Shown: positions 41,664 to 53,272 of the stretch, piece after piece
How the letters are laid out: the number at the start of each line of letters is the position of its first letter
Position numbering within the stretch: the first letter of the stretch is position 1
Assembly: GCF_014836715.1 (NCBI RefSeq)
Contig: NZ_JACSQI010000016.1
Span: 29,065-93,064 of the forward strand
DNA length: 64,000 bases
Direction of reading: 5' to 3'
Source: Escherichia whittamii
Lineage (GTDB): Bacteria; Pseudomonadota; Gammaproteobacteria; Enterobacterales; Enterobacteriaceae
Position numbers and translations under genes: made by a program
Notes under the pieces: model-generated
What the model was told of the DNA's origin: nothing
The model's input: the letters and a program-made list of their open reading frames with translations, nothing else
The model's database searches: none

Positions 41664-42767
41664 TTATTTGGTTAAATTAGGGCTGCCGTCACGGTTTCTG
41701 CGCAGTCGACGTTTCACGCGTTTGATGAAGCGAGCAACCTTCCAGGCACGCTTAATGCAATAGCCATAGAGGAAGAATGCTAGCAAAAAGAGCACCAGCA
41801 TGACCCATTCCGGGACAAAATGAGAATATTCTGCCAGTACGCCAATGGATGCGAGTAGCGCTGCAGCAAGGGTAATCAACACAAACGCCTGACGAGAAGT
41901 AAATCCGGCGCGCATGATCAAATGATGAATGTGCTGTCGATCAGGTGAGAATGGACTCATGCCTTTACGCAAACGACGATACATAATCGCCACCATGTCC
42001 ATCAGCGGGATAGCAATGATCCATAAGGCGGTAACCGGGCTGATTGGATGTGTGGCTCCCTGGGTAGTTTCCAACAGGATCCAGATAACCGTAAAACCAA
42101 TCAGCGTACTACCCGCATCGCCCATAAAGACTTTGTAGCGACGCCCCAGAATACCAAGGTTGAGCATGATATAAGGCAGGATGGCAGCGATCATGGCAAA
42201 GCACCAGATAGCGAGGCTGGTTTGCCCGTCGAACCACAAAATCATACCGATTGCCGCAAACGAGACACAGGATAACCCGCCCAGCAAGCCATCAATACCA
42301 TCGACCATGTTGAAGGCATTAATCGCCGCCCAAACAGCAAACAGCGTCAGGAAGTAACCAAACGGTCCGAGCACCATCTCCCAGGAGCCAAAGATATAAC
42401 CAAGGCTACTAAGATAAAGCTTACCGAACACCATCATAACAATGCCAACAGCTGCCTGTATGGTGGCACGGATTTTTACGCTGATATCAAAACGGTCATC
42501 CAGTGCGCCAATGAACACCAGTACACCAGCACAAGCCAGGTAGAGAGCTGCATGTGGAATATAGTAATCGACAATTCCGAACGTGAAGCAAATCCCTGCG
42601 TAAACCGAAATACCCCCAACGAGCGGTATCAATCCCTGGTGACGTTTGCGGAAATTAGGTTTATCCACTAAACCGACTTTTTTTGCCACCTTGCGGGCAA
42701 AAAACAGAAACAGTGTCGTGAATAAAAAAATACTGATGAGATCAGTACTCACTGTCAGTAAATTCAC
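41664..42767 (-). CDS. wecA: UDP-GlcNAc:undecaprenyl-phosphate GlcNAc-1-phosphate transferase WecA
   Basis: Starts ECA and many O-antigens by loading GlcNAc-1-P on undecaprenyl phosphate. The 367-aa integral membrane protein has about 11 helices. Family motifs visible are VGLVDKPNFRKRHQG near residues 32-46, NMVDGIDGLLGG with its catalytic Asp pair near 155, and the HIHH box in the last cytoplasmic loop. It is the first gene of the ECA operon, about 240 bp after rho. Confidence 0.98.
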   Translation of the reverse strand: MNLLTVSTDLISIFLFTTLFLFFARKVAKKVGLVDKPNFRKRHQGLIPLVGGISVYAGICFTFGIVDYYIPHAALYLACAGVLVFIGALDDRFDISVKIRATIQAAVGIVMMVFGKLYLSSLGYIFGSWEMVLGPFGYFLTLFAVWAAINAFNMVDGIDGLLGGLSCVSFAAIGMILWFDGQTSLAIWCFAMIAAILPYIMLNLGILGRRYKVFMGDAGSTLIGFTVIWILLETTQGATHPISPVTALWIIAIPLMDMVAIMYRRLRKGMSPFSPDRQHIHHLIMRAGFTSRQAFVLITLAAALLASIGVLAEYSHFVPEWVMLVLFLLAFFLYGYCIKRAWKVARFIKRVKRRLRRNRDGSPNLTK

Positions 42768-42963
42768 AATGCATGCTCTCAGAGAAAATTATTAGCTGAA
42801 GTATACCCACGAAGACCTTTATTCAGAAGGGAAACTACTTTCTGAACTCACCAGGCTTGTGCAAAAATCAACCAATCGGTATGTAAATCGCATAAAACAC
42901 CCGCAAAAACCAGGAATTTTCACACCACCACAGGTATACCGCTAAGATTACAGATATAAAAGC

Positions 42964-42991
42964 AAAACGCCACGTAAACACGTGGCGTTTT
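42964..42991 (-). terminator. Rho-independent terminator after rho
   Basis: An 11-bp perfect inverted repeat AAAACGCCACG / CGTGGCGTTTT with a 6-nt loop lies 14 bp after the rho stop. It ends the rho message before the ECA operon promoter. Confidence 0.9.
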
Positions 42992-43005
42992 GTAGTAACG
43001 CTAAC

Positions 43006-44265
43006 TTATGAGCGTTTCATCATCTCGAAGAAATCATCATTGGTCTTGGTCATCGCAAGCTTATTAATGAGGAATTCCATTGCGTCGATTTCGCCCATCG
43101 GGTGAATGATTTTGCGCAGGATCCACATTTTCTGCAGCTCTTCCTGAGTGGTAAGCAACTCTTCTTTACGAGTACCGGAACGGTTGTAGTCGATTGCCGG
43201 GAAGACGCGTTTTTCAGCGATCTTACGAGAGAGGTGCAGTTCCATGTTACCTGTACCTTTAAACTCTTCGTAGATAACTTCGTCCATTTTGGAGCCAGTA
43301 TCGATAAGCGCGGTTGCGATGATGGTCAGGCTGCCGCCCTCTTCCACGTTACGTGCTGCACCGAAGAAGCGTTTCGGACGATGCAGGGCGTTGGCATCCA
43401 CACCACCGGTCAACACTTTACCGGAGGCCGGGACGACGGTGTTGTAGGCACGAGCCAGACGAGTGATGGAGTCGAGCAGAATAATAACGTCTTTCTTATG
43501 CTCAACCAGGCGTTTTGCCTTCTCGATAACCATTTCAGCAACCTGAACGTGGCGTGATGCTGGTTCGTCGAAGGTAGAAGCAACAACTTCACCTTTAACC
43601 AGACGCTGCATCTCGGTCACTTCTTCCGGACGTTCGTCAATCAGCAGTACCATCAGTACACAGTCTGGATGGTTGTAAGCGATGCTCTGAGCAATGTTCT
43701 GCAGCAGCATAGTTTTACCCGCTTTTGGCGGCGCCACAATCAGACCACGTTGCCCACGACCGATAGGCGATGCCAGATCCAGTACGCGTGCGGTTAAATC
43801 TTCGGTAGAACCGTTACCACGTTCCATACGCAGACGAGAGTTTGCGTGCAGCGGCGTTAAGTTCTCAAAGAGGATTTTGTTACGGGCGTTTTCAGGTTTG
43901 TCGAAGTTAACTTCATTAACCTTCAGCAGCGCAAAATAGCGTTCACCTTCTTTCGGCGGGCGAATCTTACCAGAGATGGTATCACCAGTGCGGAGGTTGA
44001 AACGGCGGATTTGGCTAGGAGAAACGTAGATGTCATCAGGGCCGGCGAGGTAGGAGCTGTCTGCGGAACGGAGGAAACCAAATCCATCCTGCAATATCTC
44101 CAGTACGCCATCACCAAAGATATCTTCGCCACTCTTTGCGTGCTGCTTCAGGATGGCAAAAATAATGTCCTGCTTACGCATACGAGCCAGGTTTTCCAGC
44201 CCCATATTTTCGCCGAGAGTGATCAGCTCAGAAACCGGCGTATTCTTTAATTCGGTAAGATTCAT
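43006..44265 (-). CDS. rho: Transcription termination factor Rho
   Basis: Hexameric RNA-dependent ATPase that releases transcripts. The ATG at 44265 gives the canonical 419 aa; an in-frame ATG 24 codons upstream is not used in K-12. The N-terminal SAP-like helical domain is followed by a cold-shock RNA-binding fold with RNP1 GFGFLR (residues 61-66). The ATPase core carries the Walker A motif APPKAGKT near residues 177-185 and [10 protein letters not shown] as Walker B. rho is autoregulated through attenuation in its leader, which contains rhoL. Confidence 0.99.
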
Positions 44266-44352
44266 AGTGGTGTGAGTTCTTAAACTTGGGGTAAATCTCG
44301 AACTTAATGTTGTGAATGGTATGGCAGGATCATCCATGCCTGTTTACGGTCA

Positions 44353-44451
44353 TCAACTCATGTCTTTTCGCTGTCTGGTCACAGGAGAGTACGCAGAACT
44401 GAAACGACAAGATGGATTGAGTGACGAGCCAGAAATCTGTTCACTTCGCAT
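44353..44451 (-). CDS. rhoL: rho leader peptide RhoL
   Basis: A 32-codon frame starting MRSEQISGSSLNPSCRF lies in the rho leader, 87 bp upstream of the rho ATG. It corresponds to the rhoL leader peptide of K-12 (33 residues as I recall). It is thought to take part in Rho autoregulation, but the peptide itself has no known activity. Confidence 0.85.
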   Translation of the reverse strand: MRSEQISGSSLNPSCRFSSAYSPVTRQRKDMS

Positions 44452-44590
44452 TTAAGAAAAACAGGAAGCGTTGGATATTACAAGATTCAAACTTAATAAG
44501 GTATGTTTAATACGAAGTCAACATTAAGTTAGCATGACTCACGCCGGGCGTCCAGTTTTTAGCGACGGGGCACCCGAACATGAAATTCCC

Positions 44591-44920
44591 TTACGCCAGG
44601 TTAGCGTCGAGGAACTCTTTCAACTGACCTTTAGACAGAGCGCCCACTTTGGTTGCCGCCAATTCGCCGTTTTTGAACAGCAGCAGAGTCGGGATACCAC
44701 GGATGCCGTATTTCGGCGCAGTGCCAGGGTTTTGATCGATGTTCAGTTTTGCAACCGTCAGTTTGCCCTGATATTCGTCAGCGATTTCATCCAGAATCGG
44801 GGCGATCATTTTGCACGGACCGCACCACTCTGCCCAGAAATCAACGAGGATCGCCCCGTCCGCTTTGAGTACATCCGTGTCAAAACTGTCGTCAGTCAGG
44901 TGAATAATTTTATCGCTCAT
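44591..44920 (-). CDS. trxA: Thioredoxin 1
   Basis: General cytosolic dithiol reductant, hydrogen donor for ribonucleotide reductase and processivity factor for phage T7 DNA polymerase. The ATG at 44920 gives the canonical 109 aa with active site WCGPC (Cys33 and Cys36 counting Met1) and cis-Pro in GIPTLLLF. One conservative change from K-12 as I recall it is Val to Leu in KNGELAATK. It is divergent from rhlB. Confidence 0.98.
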   Translation of the reverse strand: MSDKIIHLTDDSFDTDVLKADGAILVDFWAEWCGPCKMIAPILDEIADEYQGKLTVAKLNIDQNPGTAPKYGIRGIPTLLLFKNGELAATKVGALSKGQLKEFLDANLA

Positions 44921-45050
44921 ATATAACTCCACAGGAATAAGCCTGGCGTGTTGGTTTCGTTGTTGGTGTAACATTAACCAACTAAAGGTTGACTTTATTT
45001 CACCGGATACGCTTTCGTAAAGCAATAGTAAGCTGATATTCTACCACACT

Positions 45051-46316
45051 ATGAGCAAAACACATTTAACAGAACAGAAGTTTTCCGACTTCGCCCTGCA
45101 TCCGAAAGTTGTAGAAGCCCTTGAAAAAAAAGGGTTTCATAACTGCACGCCCATTCAGGCACTGGCCCTTCCGCTAACGCTGGTAGGTCGTGACGTAGCC
45201 GGGCAGGCGCAAACCGGTACCGGAAAAACGATGGCGTTTCTTACGTCAACGTTTCATTATCTTCTCTCTCATCCCGCGATTGCCGATCGCAAGGTGAATC
45301 AACCGCGTGCCTTAATTATGGCACCGACGCGTGAACTTGCCGTGCAGATCCACGCCGACGCGGAGCCACTGGCGCAAGCTACTGGCCTGAAATTGGGTCT
45401 GGCTTACGGTGGCGACGGCTACGACAAACAGCTGAAAGTGCTGGAAAGCGGCGTTGACATTTTGATTGGCACTACGGGTCGTTTGATCGACTACGCCAAA
45501 CAGAACCACATCAACCTCGGCGCCATTCAGGTAGTGGTGCTGGACGAAGCCGATCGAATGTACGATCTGGGCTTTATCAAAGATATCCGCTGGCTGTTCC
45601 GCCGTATGCCGCCTGCAAACCAGCGTCTCAACATGCTGTTCTCCGCCACGCTTTCGTACCGGGTACGTGAACTGGCGTTCGAGCAGATGAACAATGCCGA
45701 ATATATTGAAGTGGAACCGGAACAGAAAACGGGCCACCGCATTAAAGAAGAACTTTTCTACCCTTCTAACGAAGAAAAGATGCGTTTATTGCAAACGCTG
45801 ATCGAAGAAGAGTGGCCAGACAGAGCGATTATTTTCGCCAACACCAAACATCGTTGTGAAGACATCTGGGGTCACCTGGCGGCAGATGGTCATCGTGTTG
45901 GCCTGTTAACGGGTGATGTAGCGCAGAAAAAACGTCTGCGTATTCTTGATGAATTTACCCGTGGTGATTTGGATATTCTGGTTGCCACTGACGTTGCCGC
46001 GCGTGGCCTGCATATCCCGGCCGTAACGCACGTTTTTAACTACGATTTACCGGATGACTGTGAAGATTACGTTCACCGTATTGGTCGTACCGGTCGCGCT
46101 GGCGCAAGTGGTCATTCCATCAGCCTGGCATGTGAAGAATATGCATTGAATTTGCCTGCCATTGAAACCTATATTGGTCACTCTATCCCGGTAAGCAAAT
46201 ACAATCCGGACGCATTGATGACCGATCTGCCAAAACCGCTGCGCCTCACACGCCCGCGTACAGGCAATGGTCCGCGTCGTACTGGCGCTCCGCGTAATCG
46301 TCGTCGTTCAGGTTAA
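45051..46316 (+). CDS. rhlB: ATP-dependent RNA helicase RhlB
   Basis: DEAD-box helicase of the RNA degradosome that unwinds structured RNA for RNase E and PNPase. The 421 aa hold AQTGTGKT (residues 53-60), the DEAD box in VVLDEADRM near 165, SAT, and the last helicase motif [10 protein letters not shown]. The basic tail ([20 protein letters not shown]) binds RNA. A small open frame and gppA follow. Confidence 0.98.
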   Translation: MSKTHLTEQKFSDFALHPKVVEALEKKGFHNCTPIQALALPLTLVGRDVAGQAQTGTGKTMAFLTSTFHYLLSHPAIADRKVNQPRALIMAPTRELAVQIHADAEPLAQATGLKLGLAYGGDGYDKQLKVLESGVDILIGTTGRLIDYAKQNHINLGAIQVVVLDEADRMYDLGFIKDIRWLFRRMPPANQRLNMLFSATLSYRVRELAFEQMNNAEYIEVEPEQKTGHRIKEELFYPSNEEKMRLLQTLIEEEWPDRAIIFANTKHRCEDIWGHLAADGHRVGLLTGDVAQKKRLRILDEFTRGDLDILVATDVAARGLHIPAVTHVFNYDLPDDCEDYVHRIGRTGRAGASGHSISLACEEYALNLPAIETYIGHSIPVSKYNPDALMTDLPKPLRLTRPRTGNGPRRTGAPRNRRRSG

Positions 46317-46323
46317 ATAAAAA

Positions 46324-46446
46324 ATGGCATACTCAAAATCATTCAAACTGTATCAAGATGGCAAGAGAATGAATCCCGATGCGCATACTGTAGTAAGTGA
46401 TTTGGGTGAAAGAACGCTGCCAACGCAAAGACAGATTGAAGGATGA
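46324..46446 (+). CDS. Possible small protein between rhlB and gppA
   Basis: A 40-codon frame starting [15 protein letters not shown] and ending TQRQIEG fills the whole rhlB-gppA gap. Its TGA overlaps an in-frame upstream ATG of gppA (46443) in the ATGA manner, and it ends 5 bp before the usual gppA start. No strong ribosome site precedes its ATG, which is 7 bp after the rhlB stop, so translation might depend on re-initiation. It is hydrophilic, with no motif I recognise. Confidence 0.35.
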   Translation: MAYSKSFKLYQDGKRMNPDAHTVVSDLGERTLPTQRQIEG

Positions 46447-46451
46447 AGAGT

Positions 46452-47936
46452 ATGGGTTCCACCTCGTCACTTTATGCCGCTATTGATCTCGGTTCGAATA
46501 GTTTTCATATGCTGGTTGTGCGCGAGGTGGCTGGCAGTATCCAGACGCTGACGCGAATTAAACGTAAAGTACGTCTGGCTGCTGGCCTGAACAACGAAAA
46601 TGCCCTGTCTAACGAAGCAATGGAACGCGGCTGGCAATGCCTGCGCCTGTTTGCTGAACGTTTGCAAGATATCCCTCCCTCGCAAATTCGCGTTGTCGCC
46701 ACGGCGACGTTACGTCTTGCCGTCAATGCTGGTGATTTCATCGCTAAAGCGCAGGAAATCCTTGGTTGTCCGGTACAGGTCATTAGCGGTGAAGAGGAAG
46801 CACGCCTGATTTATCAGGGTGTTGCTCACACCACTGGCGGAGCCGATCAGCGCCTGGTGGTGGATATCGGCGGCGCCAGTACTGAGCTGGTAACCGGCAC
46901 CGGCGCACAAACGACTTCCTTGTTCAGCCTGTCGATGGGCTGCGTTACCTGGCTGGAACGCTATTTTGCCGATCGTAATCTGGGGCAAGAAAACTTTGTC
47001 GCTGCCGAACAAGCTGCGCGCGAAGTGCTACGTCCAGTTGCCGATGAATTGCGCTATCACGGCTGGAAAGTGTGCGTTGGTGCTTCCGGCACCGTGCAGG
47101 CTTTGCAGGAAATCATGATGGCGCAGGGAATGGATGAACGCATTACCCTTGCGAAATTGCAGCAACTGAAACAGCGCGCTATTCACTGTGGCAGGCTGGA
47201 AGAGCTGGAAATCGAAGGGCTGACGCTGGAACGCGCGTTAGTATTCCCGAGTGGTCTGGCGATCCTGATAGCAATTTTTACCGAGCTGAATATCCAGTGT
47301 ATGACGCTGGCTGGCGGCGCACTGCGTGAAGGCCTGGTTTACGGCATGTTGCATCTGGCGGTCGAGCAGGATATTCGCAGCCGTACGCTACGTAATATTC
47401 AACGTCGCTTTATGATTGATACCGATCAAGCGCAGCGTGTGGCGAAACTCGCCGCTAACTTATTCGATCAGGTCGAAAAAACCTGGCATCTTGAAGCGAT
47501 TAGCCGCGATTTACTGATCAGCGCCTGTCAGCTTCATGAAATTGGCCTGAGCGTTGATTTCAAACAAGCGCCGCAACATGCCGCTTATCTGGTGCGAAAT
47601 CTGGATCTTCCCGGTTTTACTCCCGCGCAGAAAAAGCTGCTGGCGACGTTATTACTCAACCAGACGAATCCGGTCGATCTCTCATCGCTGCATCAGCAAA
47701 ATGCCGTACCGCCGCGCGTCGCAGAACAACTCTGCCGTTTACTGCGCCTGGCCATCATTTTTGCCAGCCGTCGTCGTGATGATTTAGTACCAGATATTAA
47801 ATTACAGGCTGATCATGAGCAGTTGATCTTAACACTGCCACAAGGTTGGCTGACCCAGCATCCGCTGGGGACAGAGGTTATCGATCAGGAAAGCCAGTGG
47901 CAGAGCTATGTCCACTGGCCGCTGGAAGTGCTTTAA
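46452..47936 (+). CDS. gppA: Guanosine-5'-triphosphate,3'-diphosphate pyrophosphatase GppA
   Basis: Converts pppGpp to ppGpp and can act as an exopolyphosphatase. The 494 aa start [21 protein letters not shown] (actin-like phosphate-1 motif); [12 protein letters not shown] is phosphate-2, and a C-terminal HD-like helical domain follows. The ATG at 46452 matches K-12; another ATG three codons upstream is possible. It converges with rep across a REP unit. Confidence 0.97.
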   Translation: MGSTSSLYAAIDLGSNSFHMLVVREVAGSIQTLTRIKRKVRLAAGLNNENALSNEAMERGWQCLRLFAERLQDIPPSQIRVVATATLRLAVNAGDFIAKAQEILGCPVQVISGEEEARLIYQGVAHTTGGADQRLVVDIGGASTELVTGTGAQTTSLFSLSMGCVTWLERYFADRNLGQENFVAAEQAAREVLRPVADELRYHGWKVCVGASGTVQALQEIMMAQGMDERITLAKLQQLKQRAIHCGRLEELEIEGLTLERALVFPSGLAILIAIFTELNIQCMTLAGGALREGLVYGMLHLAVEQDIRSRTLRNIQRRFMIDTDQAQRVAKLAANLFDQVEKTWHLEAISRDLLISACQLHEIGLSVDFKQAPQHAAYLVRNLDLPGFTPAQKKLLATLLLNQTNPVDLSSLHQQNAVPPRVAEQLCRLLRLAIIFASRRRDDLVPDIKLQADHEQLILTLPQGWLTQHPLGTEVIDQESQWQSYVHWPLEVL

Positions 47937-47945
47937 CATGTAATG

Positions 47946-47976
47946 TGCCGGATGCGATGCGGCATCTTATCCGGCC
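47946..47976. repeat. REP element between gppA and rep
   Basis: A single REP palindrome, TGCCGGATGCGATGCGGC followed by ATCTTATCCGGCC, lies between the convergent 3' ends. Confidence 0.88.
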
Positions 47977-47980
47977 TTGA

Positions 47981-50002
47981 TTATTTCCCTCGTTTTGCCG
48001 CCATCATCGCTTTCAGATTTGCCAGATGGTTTTGTCCTTTCTGCATCCGTTCTTCGGCGCTAACCACTTTACGCTCTTGCTCCCAAATCAAATCATCCTG
48101 CGGCAGCTCCAGTAAGAAGCGGCTCGGCTCCGGACGCACCAGTTCGCCGTACTGACGACGCTCTTTACACAGCGTAAAGGTTAATTCCTTCTGAGCGCGG
48201 GTGATGCCAACATAGGCTAGCCGCCGCTCCTCATCGATATTGTCTTCATCGATGCTGCTCTGGTGCGGCAAAAATCCTTCTTCCATACCGACCATATAGA
48301 CATAAGGAAACTCCAGCCCTTTAGATGCGTGCAGAGTCATCAGTTGCACCTGATCCAGTTCTTCCTCGCTTTCACCCCGTTCCATCATGTCGCGCAGAGT
48401 AAAGCGCGTCACCACCTGGGTGAGCGTCATCGGCTCATCCAGTTCGCTACCTTCCAGCATCTCCGTCATCCAGCTAAATAACTGGTTCACGTTCTTCATG
48501 CGCATTTCGGCGGCTTTCGGGCTGGGCGATGTTTCATACAACCAGGATTCATAATCCATCCCGTGGATCAGATCACGCACCGCAGCAATCGGTTCCCGCT
48601 CCGCCAGGCGCTGGATTTCCGCCAGCCAGTGAGTAAAGCGGGTCAACGCCTCATAACCACGTCCACTAAGTGTCTGACTCAACCCCATATCAAAGCTGGC
48701 GGTAAACATGCTTTTATTGCGCGTCATCGCCCACTCGCCCAGCTTTTTCAGCGTCGCCGGGCCAATCTCTCGTTTCGGCGTATTAACAATACGCAAGAAC
48801 GCGCTGTCATCGTCCGGGTTGGTTAACACGCGCAGATAAGCCAGCAAGTCTTTGATTTCTGGTCGCGAGAAAAACGACGTACCGCCGGAAATTTTGTACG
48901 GGATGCGGTTTTGCATCAGGAATTTTTCAAATACCCGCGACTGATGGTTGCCGCGATAAAGAATGGCGTAATCTTTGTATTGCGTTTTATTGACGAAGTG
49001 ATGCGCGATCAGCTCGCCGGTGACGCGCTCGGCTTCATGTTCTTCGTTATTCGCGCTTAATACTTTTAGCTCCGTGCCATAGCCCAGTTCGGAGAACAGA
49101 CGCTTTTCAAAGACGTGCGGGTTATTGGCGATCAGGATATTCGCCGCTTTCAGAATACGCCCAGAAGAGCGGTAGTTCTGCTCGAGCTTAATCACCTTCA
49201 ACGCCGGGAAATCCTGGCTTAACAGCACCAGGTTTTGCGGACGTGCGCCGCGCCAGGAGTAGATCGACTGGTCGTCATCGCCCACCACGGTAAAGCGCGC
49301 ACGACTGCCCACCAGCAGTTTCACCAGTTCATATTGGCTGGTGTTAGTGTCCTGATATTCGTCCACCAGCAAGTAGCGGATTTTGTTCTGCCAGCGTTCG
49401 CGTACTTCTTCATTGCGTTGCAGAAGTAGCGTCGGCAATAAAATCAGATCGTCGAAGTCGAGAACGTTGCACGCTTTCAGGTGCGCATCATACAGTCCAT
49501 AACAATGGGCAAAAATACGATCCCGCTCGCCCTTTGCATCAGCCGCCGCCTGCGCCGGAGTTTTGAGATCGTTCTTCCAGTTAGAGATGGTTGAAATCAG
49601 CTGTTGCAAGAGAACTTTATCATCTTCAATCAGCCCCTCGGTCAGCTCTTTGAGCAACGCCATCTGATCGGTATCGTCAAACAGCGAAAAGTTCGCTTTC
49701 ATTCCCAGCGCCGCATATTCGCGCTTGATGATATCCAGCCCTAATGTATGGAAAGTGGAGATCATCAGCCCACGCGCCTCTTTGCGCCCCAGCGTCTGCC
49801 CCACACGCTCTTTCATCTCGCGCGCCGCTTTATTGGTAAAGGTCACCGCCGCGATATGCCGCGCCTGATAACCGCAACCGCGGATCAGATGGGCGATTTT
49901 ATTGGTAATAACACGAGTTTTACCGGATCCCGCGCCCGCCAGCACCAGGCAGGGGCCGGTAACGAATTCGACAGCTTGTTGTTGGCCGGGGTTTAGACGC
50001 AT
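47981..50002 (-). CDS. rep: ATP-dependent DNA helicase Rep
   Basis: Superfamily 1A 3'-5' helicase that travels with the replisome and clears protein roadblocks; needed for phiX174-type replication. The ATG at 50002 gives 673 aa (an ATG five codons upstream is possible). AGAGSGKT near residues 22-29 is the Walker A motif; also [20 protein letters not shown] and [10 protein letters not shown]. The C-terminal tail, the DnaB-binding part, is intact. It is the paralogue of uvrD in this window. Confidence 0.98.
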   Translation of the reverse strand: MRLNPGQQQAVEFVTGPCLVLAGAGSGKTRVITNKIAHLIRGCGYQARHIAAVTFTNKAAREMKERVGQTLGRKEARGLMISTFHTLGLDIIKREYAALGMKANFSLFDDTDQMALLKELTEGLIEDDKVLLQQLISTISNWKNDLKTPAQAAADAKGERDRIFAHCYGLYDAHLKACNVLDFDDLILLPTLLLQRNEEVRERWQNKIRYLLVDEYQDTNTSQYELVKLLVGSRARFTVVGDDDQSIYSWRGARPQNLVLLSQDFPALKVIKLEQNYRSSGRILKAANILIANNPHVFEKRLFSELGYGTELKVLSANNEEHEAERVTGELIAHHFVNKTQYKDYAILYRGNHQSRVFEKFLMQNRIPYKISGGTSFFSRPEIKDLLAYLRVLTNPDDDSAFLRIVNTPKREIGPATLKKLGEWAMTRNKSMFTASFDMGLSQTLSGRGYEALTRFTHWLAEIQRLAEREPIAAVRDLIHGMDYESWLYETSPSPKAAEMRMKNVNQLFSWMTEMLEGSELDEPMTLTQVVTRFTLRDMMERGESEEELDQVQLMTLHASKGLEFPYVYMVGMEEGFLPHQSSIDEDNIDEERRLAYVGITRAQKELTFTLCKERRQYGELVRPEPSRFLLELPQDDLIWEQERKVVSAEERMQKGQNHLANLKAMMAAKRGK

Positions 50003-50040
50003 AGAAAAATCGCTCAATGAAAGTCGGGAGGGGAAAATAA

Positions 50041-50370
<330 letters not shown>

Positions 50371-50373
50371 CAG

Positions 50374-50400
50374 CAAGGCCTTCTCCGGAAGAAGGCCTTG
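50374..50400. terminator. Hairpin between ppiC and ilvC
   Basis: A 10-bp perfect stem CAAGGCCTTC / GAAGGCCTTG with a 7-nt loop lies just after ppiC and before the ilvC stop. There is no strong T-run on either side; it may serve both convergent transcripts. Confidence 0.6.
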
Positions 50401-50415
50401 AACTCTGAATCGCTA

Positions 50416-51891
50416 TTAACTCGCAACCGCAATGCGTTTCATATCCGTCATATAGCCACGCAGTTTCTTACCTACCTGCTCAATCGCATGGCTACGAATC
50501 GCTTCATTTACATCACGCAGTTGCGCGTTATCTACCGCGCCTTCCGGAATAACTTTACCAAGGTCACCCGGCTGCAACTCTGCCATAAACGGTTTCAACA
50601 GAGGCACACAAGCGTAAGAGAACAGGTAGTTACCGTACTCGGCGGTATCGGAGATAACCACGTTCATTTCATACAGACGCTTACGGGCAATGGTGTTGGC
50701 AATCAGCGGCAGTTCGTGCAGTGATTCATAGTAGGCGGATTCTTCAATGATGCCGGAATCCACCATCGTTTCGAACGCCAGCTCAACGCCCGCTTTCACC
50801 ATCGCGATCATCAGTACGCCTTTATCGAAGTACTCCTGCTCGCCGATTTTACCTTCAAACTGCGGCGCAGTTTCGAACGCGGTTTTACCCGTCTCTTCAC
50901 GCCAGGTCAGCAGTTTCTTATCGTCGTTGGCCCAGTCTGCCATCATGCCGGAAGAGAATTCGCCGGAGATGATGTCGTCCATATGTTTCTGGAAAAGCGG
51001 TGCCATGATCTCTTTCAGCTGTTCAGAGAGCGCGTAAGCACGCAGTTTCGCCGGGTTAGAGAGACGGTCCATCATCAGGGTGATGCCGCCCTGTTTCAGC
51101 GCTTCGGTGATGGTTTCCCAGCCGAACTGAATCAGTTTTTCGGCATATGCCGGGTCGGTGCCTTCTTCCACCAGCTTGTCGAAGCACAGCAGAGAACCGG
51201 CCTGCAACATACCGCACAGAATAGTTTGCTCGCCCATCAGGTCAGATTTCACTTCCGCAACGAAAGAAGATTCCAGCACGCCCGCACGGTGACCACCAGT
51301 TGCCGCAGCCCAGGCTTTGGCAATCGCCATGCCTTCGCCTTTCGGATCGTTTTCCGGGTGAACGGCAATCAGCGTCGGTACGCCGAATCCACGTTTGTAC
51401 TCTTCACGCACTTCGGTGCCTGGGCATTTCGGCGCAACCATCACCACGGTGATGTCTTTGCGGATCTGCTCGCCCACTTCTACGATGTTGAAACCGTGAG
51501 AGTAGCCCAGCGCCGCGCCGTCTTTCATCAGTGGCTGTACGGTGCGCACTACATCAGAATGCTGCTTGTCTGGCGTCAGGTTAACCACCAGATCCGCCTG
51601 CGGGATCAGCTCTTCGTAAGTGCCAACTTTAAAACCGTTTTCGGTCGCTTTACGCCAGGACGCGCGCTTCTCAGCGATCGCTTCTTTACGCAGGGCGTAA
51701 GAGATGTCCAGACCAGAATCACGCATGTTCAGGCCCTGGTTCAGCCCCTGTGCGCCACAACCGACGATGACCACTTTTTTACCCTGAAGGTAGCTCGCGC
51801 CGTCAGCGAATTCGTCGCGGCCCATAAAGCGACATTTGCCCAGCTGTGCCAGCTGCTGGCGCAGGTTCAGTGTATTGAAGTAGTTAGCCAT
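50416..51891 (-). CDS. ilvC: Ketol-acid reductoisomerase
   Basis: NADPH- and Mg-dependent second enzyme of valine and isoleucine synthesis. The ATG at 51891 gives the class II length of 491 aa, starting [20 protein letters not shown]. The NADPH-binding VGCGAQG lies at residues 43-49, followed by two knotted C-terminal domains. It is transcribed divergently from its activator ilvY; expression is induced by acetolactate or acetohydroxybutyrate through IlvY. Confidence 0.98.
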   Translation of the reverse strand: MANYFNTLNLRQQLAQLGKCRFMGRDEFADGASYLQGKKVVIVGCGAQGLNQGLNMRDSGLDISYALRKEAIAEKRASWRKATENGFKVGTYEELIPQADLVVNLTPDKQHSDVVRTVQPLMKDGAALGYSHGFNIVEVGEQIRKDITVVMVAPKCPGTEVREEYKRGFGVPTLIAVHPENDPKGEGMAIAKAWAAATGGHRAGVLESSFVAEVKSDLMGEQTILCGMLQAGSLLCFDKLVEEGTDPAYAEKLIQFGWETITEALKQGGITLMMDRLSNPAKLRAYALSEQLKEIMAPLFQKHMDDIISGEFSSGMMADWANDDKKLLTWREETGKTAFETAPQFEGKIGEQEYFDKGVLMIAMVKAGVELAFETMVDSGIIEESAYYESLHELPLIANTIARKRLYEMNVVISDTAEYGNYLFSYACVPLLKPFMAELQPGDLGKVIPEGAVDNAQLRDVNEAIRSHAIEQVGKKLRGYMTDMKRIAVAS

Positions 51892-52002
51892 GGTGATTCC
51901 TCGTGATGTTGTGCTTCTTATTGTTCGGTTCGCGTTTGCGAGATTGAATTCACTATATGACAGGAAATTTATTGCGGAAATTGATATATTCACAACATCA
52001 CA

Positions 52003-52017
52003 TTGCAATTTCTGCAA
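52003..52017. promoter_or_regulatory. IlvY operator in the ilvY-ilvC spacer
   Basis: TTGCA-ATTTC-TGCAA is a perfect inverted repeat with a 5-bp spacer, placed between the divergent starts of ilvY and ilvC. A weaker similar copy (ATTGCGGAAATTGAT) occurs at 51971-51985. IlvY is known to bind tandem operators here; assignment of this repeat is by position and symmetry. Confidence 0.75.
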
Positions 52018-52040
52018 CGTCAAAATCGAGGGCAGCGCCT

Positions 52041-52928
52041 GTGGATTTACGCGATCTGAAAACCTTCCTACATCTGACGGAAAGCCGCCATTTTGGGCGT
52101 AGCGCGCGGGCAATGCACGTCAGCCCCTCCACGCTCTCCCGGCAGATTCAACGCCTCGAAGAAGACCTCGGTCAGCCGCTGTTTGTACGCGATAACCGCA
52201 CGGTAACGCTCACCGAAGCGGGCGAGGAGCTACGCGTTTTCGCCCAGCAAACACTGTTGCAGTATCAGCAACTGCGCCACACCATCGATCAGCAAGGTCC
52301 GTCGCTCTCTGGCGAATTACATATCTTCTGCTCGGTGACCGCTGCCTACAGCCATCTGCCGCCGATTCTCGACCGATTCCGCGCGGAGCATCCGTCTGTG
52401 GAGATCAAGCTCTCCACAGGTGATGCGGCGGATGCGATGGAAAAGGTCGTCACCGGAGAAGCAGATCTGGCGATTGCCGGGAAGCCGGAGACTCTGCCAG
52501 GCGCGGTGGCGTTTTCGATGCTGGAGAATCTGGCAGTGGTGTTGATTGCGCCCGCGCTGCCCTGCCCGGTGCGTAATCAGGTTTCAGTAGAGCAACCGGA
52601 CTGGTCGACGATTCCCTTCATCATGGCCGATCAGGGACCGGTGCGCCGCCGCATTGAACTGTGGTTCCGACGCAACAAAATCAGCAACCCGATGATTTAC
52701 GCCACGGTCGGCGGGCATGAAGCAATGGTGTCGATGGTAGCGCTCGGCTGCGGCGTGGCCTTGTTGCCAGAAGTGGTGCTGGAAAACAGCCCCGAACCGG
52801 TGCGTAACCGCGTAATGATTTTAGAGCGCAGCGATGAGAAAACGCCGTTTGAACTGGGCGTGTGTGCACAAAAAAAGCGGCTGCATGAGCCGCTGATTGA
52901 GGCGTTCTGGAAGATTTTGCCGAACTAG
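52041..52928 (+). CDS. ilvY: LysR-type activator IlvY
   Basis: Positive regulator of ilvC and autorepressor. The GTG at 52041 begins the LysR helix-turn-helix ([20 protein letters not shown]...[10 protein letters not shown]). The protein is 295 aa and ends KILPN; K-12 IlvY, as I recall it, ends PNHK and has 297. The lost two codons lie exactly where the toxin-antitoxin segment begins, suggesting the insertion replaced the original stop. Function should be unaffected. Confidence 0.96.
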   Translation: MDLRDLKTFLHLTESRHFGRSARAMHVSPSTLSRQIQRLEEDLGQPLFVRDNRTVTLTEAGEELRVFAQQTLLQYQQLRHTIDQQGPSLSGELHIFCSVTAAYSHLPPILDRFRAEHPSVEIKLSTGDAADAMEKVVTGEADLAIAGKPETLPGAVAFSMLENLAVVLIAPALPCPVRNQVSVEQPDWSTIPFIMADQGPVRRRIELWFRRNKISNPMIYATVGGHEAMVSMVALGCGVALLPEVVLENSPEPVRNRVMILERSDEKTPFELGVCAQKKRLHEPLIEAFWKILPN

Positions 52929-52930
52929 TT

Positions 52931-53272
52931 TTACGGCCCCACCATTACCCGAACGGGCTTACCAATACGACTCAGCATATTCACCAGAGCATCGATGGTG
53001 AATTTGCTGCATTTCTTGTTGACGACATCCGAAACGCGCGGTCGGGATATATGCAAAACTGTAGCAACCTCGGCTTGCTTCATCTGGTTTTGCGTAATCC
53101 AGAGGGTAATTTCTTCCATGAGCTGTTCTTTGATGGCTAACGTGTTTTCGATTTCACTCAGGGAATCAGCGTAAAGCTTTTCTGCTTCCTGCTTATCAAA
53201 CCCCAAATCAGCAAAAACATTACCGCCAGATGGCGTCACATGGCGAATATCACTATCAGTTTTGGCAATCAC
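52931..53272 (-). CDS. HigA-like antitoxin (XRE-family HTH)
   Basis: A 113-aa protein with a C-terminal Xre/HTH_37-type helix-turn-helix: MKQAEVATVLHISRPRVSDVV near residues 63-83, then SKFTIDALVNMLSRIGKPV. The N-terminal 50 residues are acidic and may form the toxin-binding part. Its ATG overlaps the upstream toxin stop by 4 bp (ATGA), the toxin-first order of HigBA systems. Such antitoxins repress their own operon, and a fitting palindrome lies upstream of the toxin. I do not recall this gene in K-12 between ilvY and ilvA. Confidence 0.88.
   Translation of the reverse strand: MIAKTDSDIRHVTPSGGNVFADLGFDKQEAEKLYADSLSEIENTLAIKEQLMEEITLWITQNQMKQAEVATVLHISRPRVSDVVNKKCSKFTIDALVNMLSRIGKPVRVMVGP

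Noticed and set aside
50983..51906. 307-codon frame opposite ilvC
   Set aside because: Antisense shadow of a highly expressed, codon-biased gene; no domain or ribosome site.
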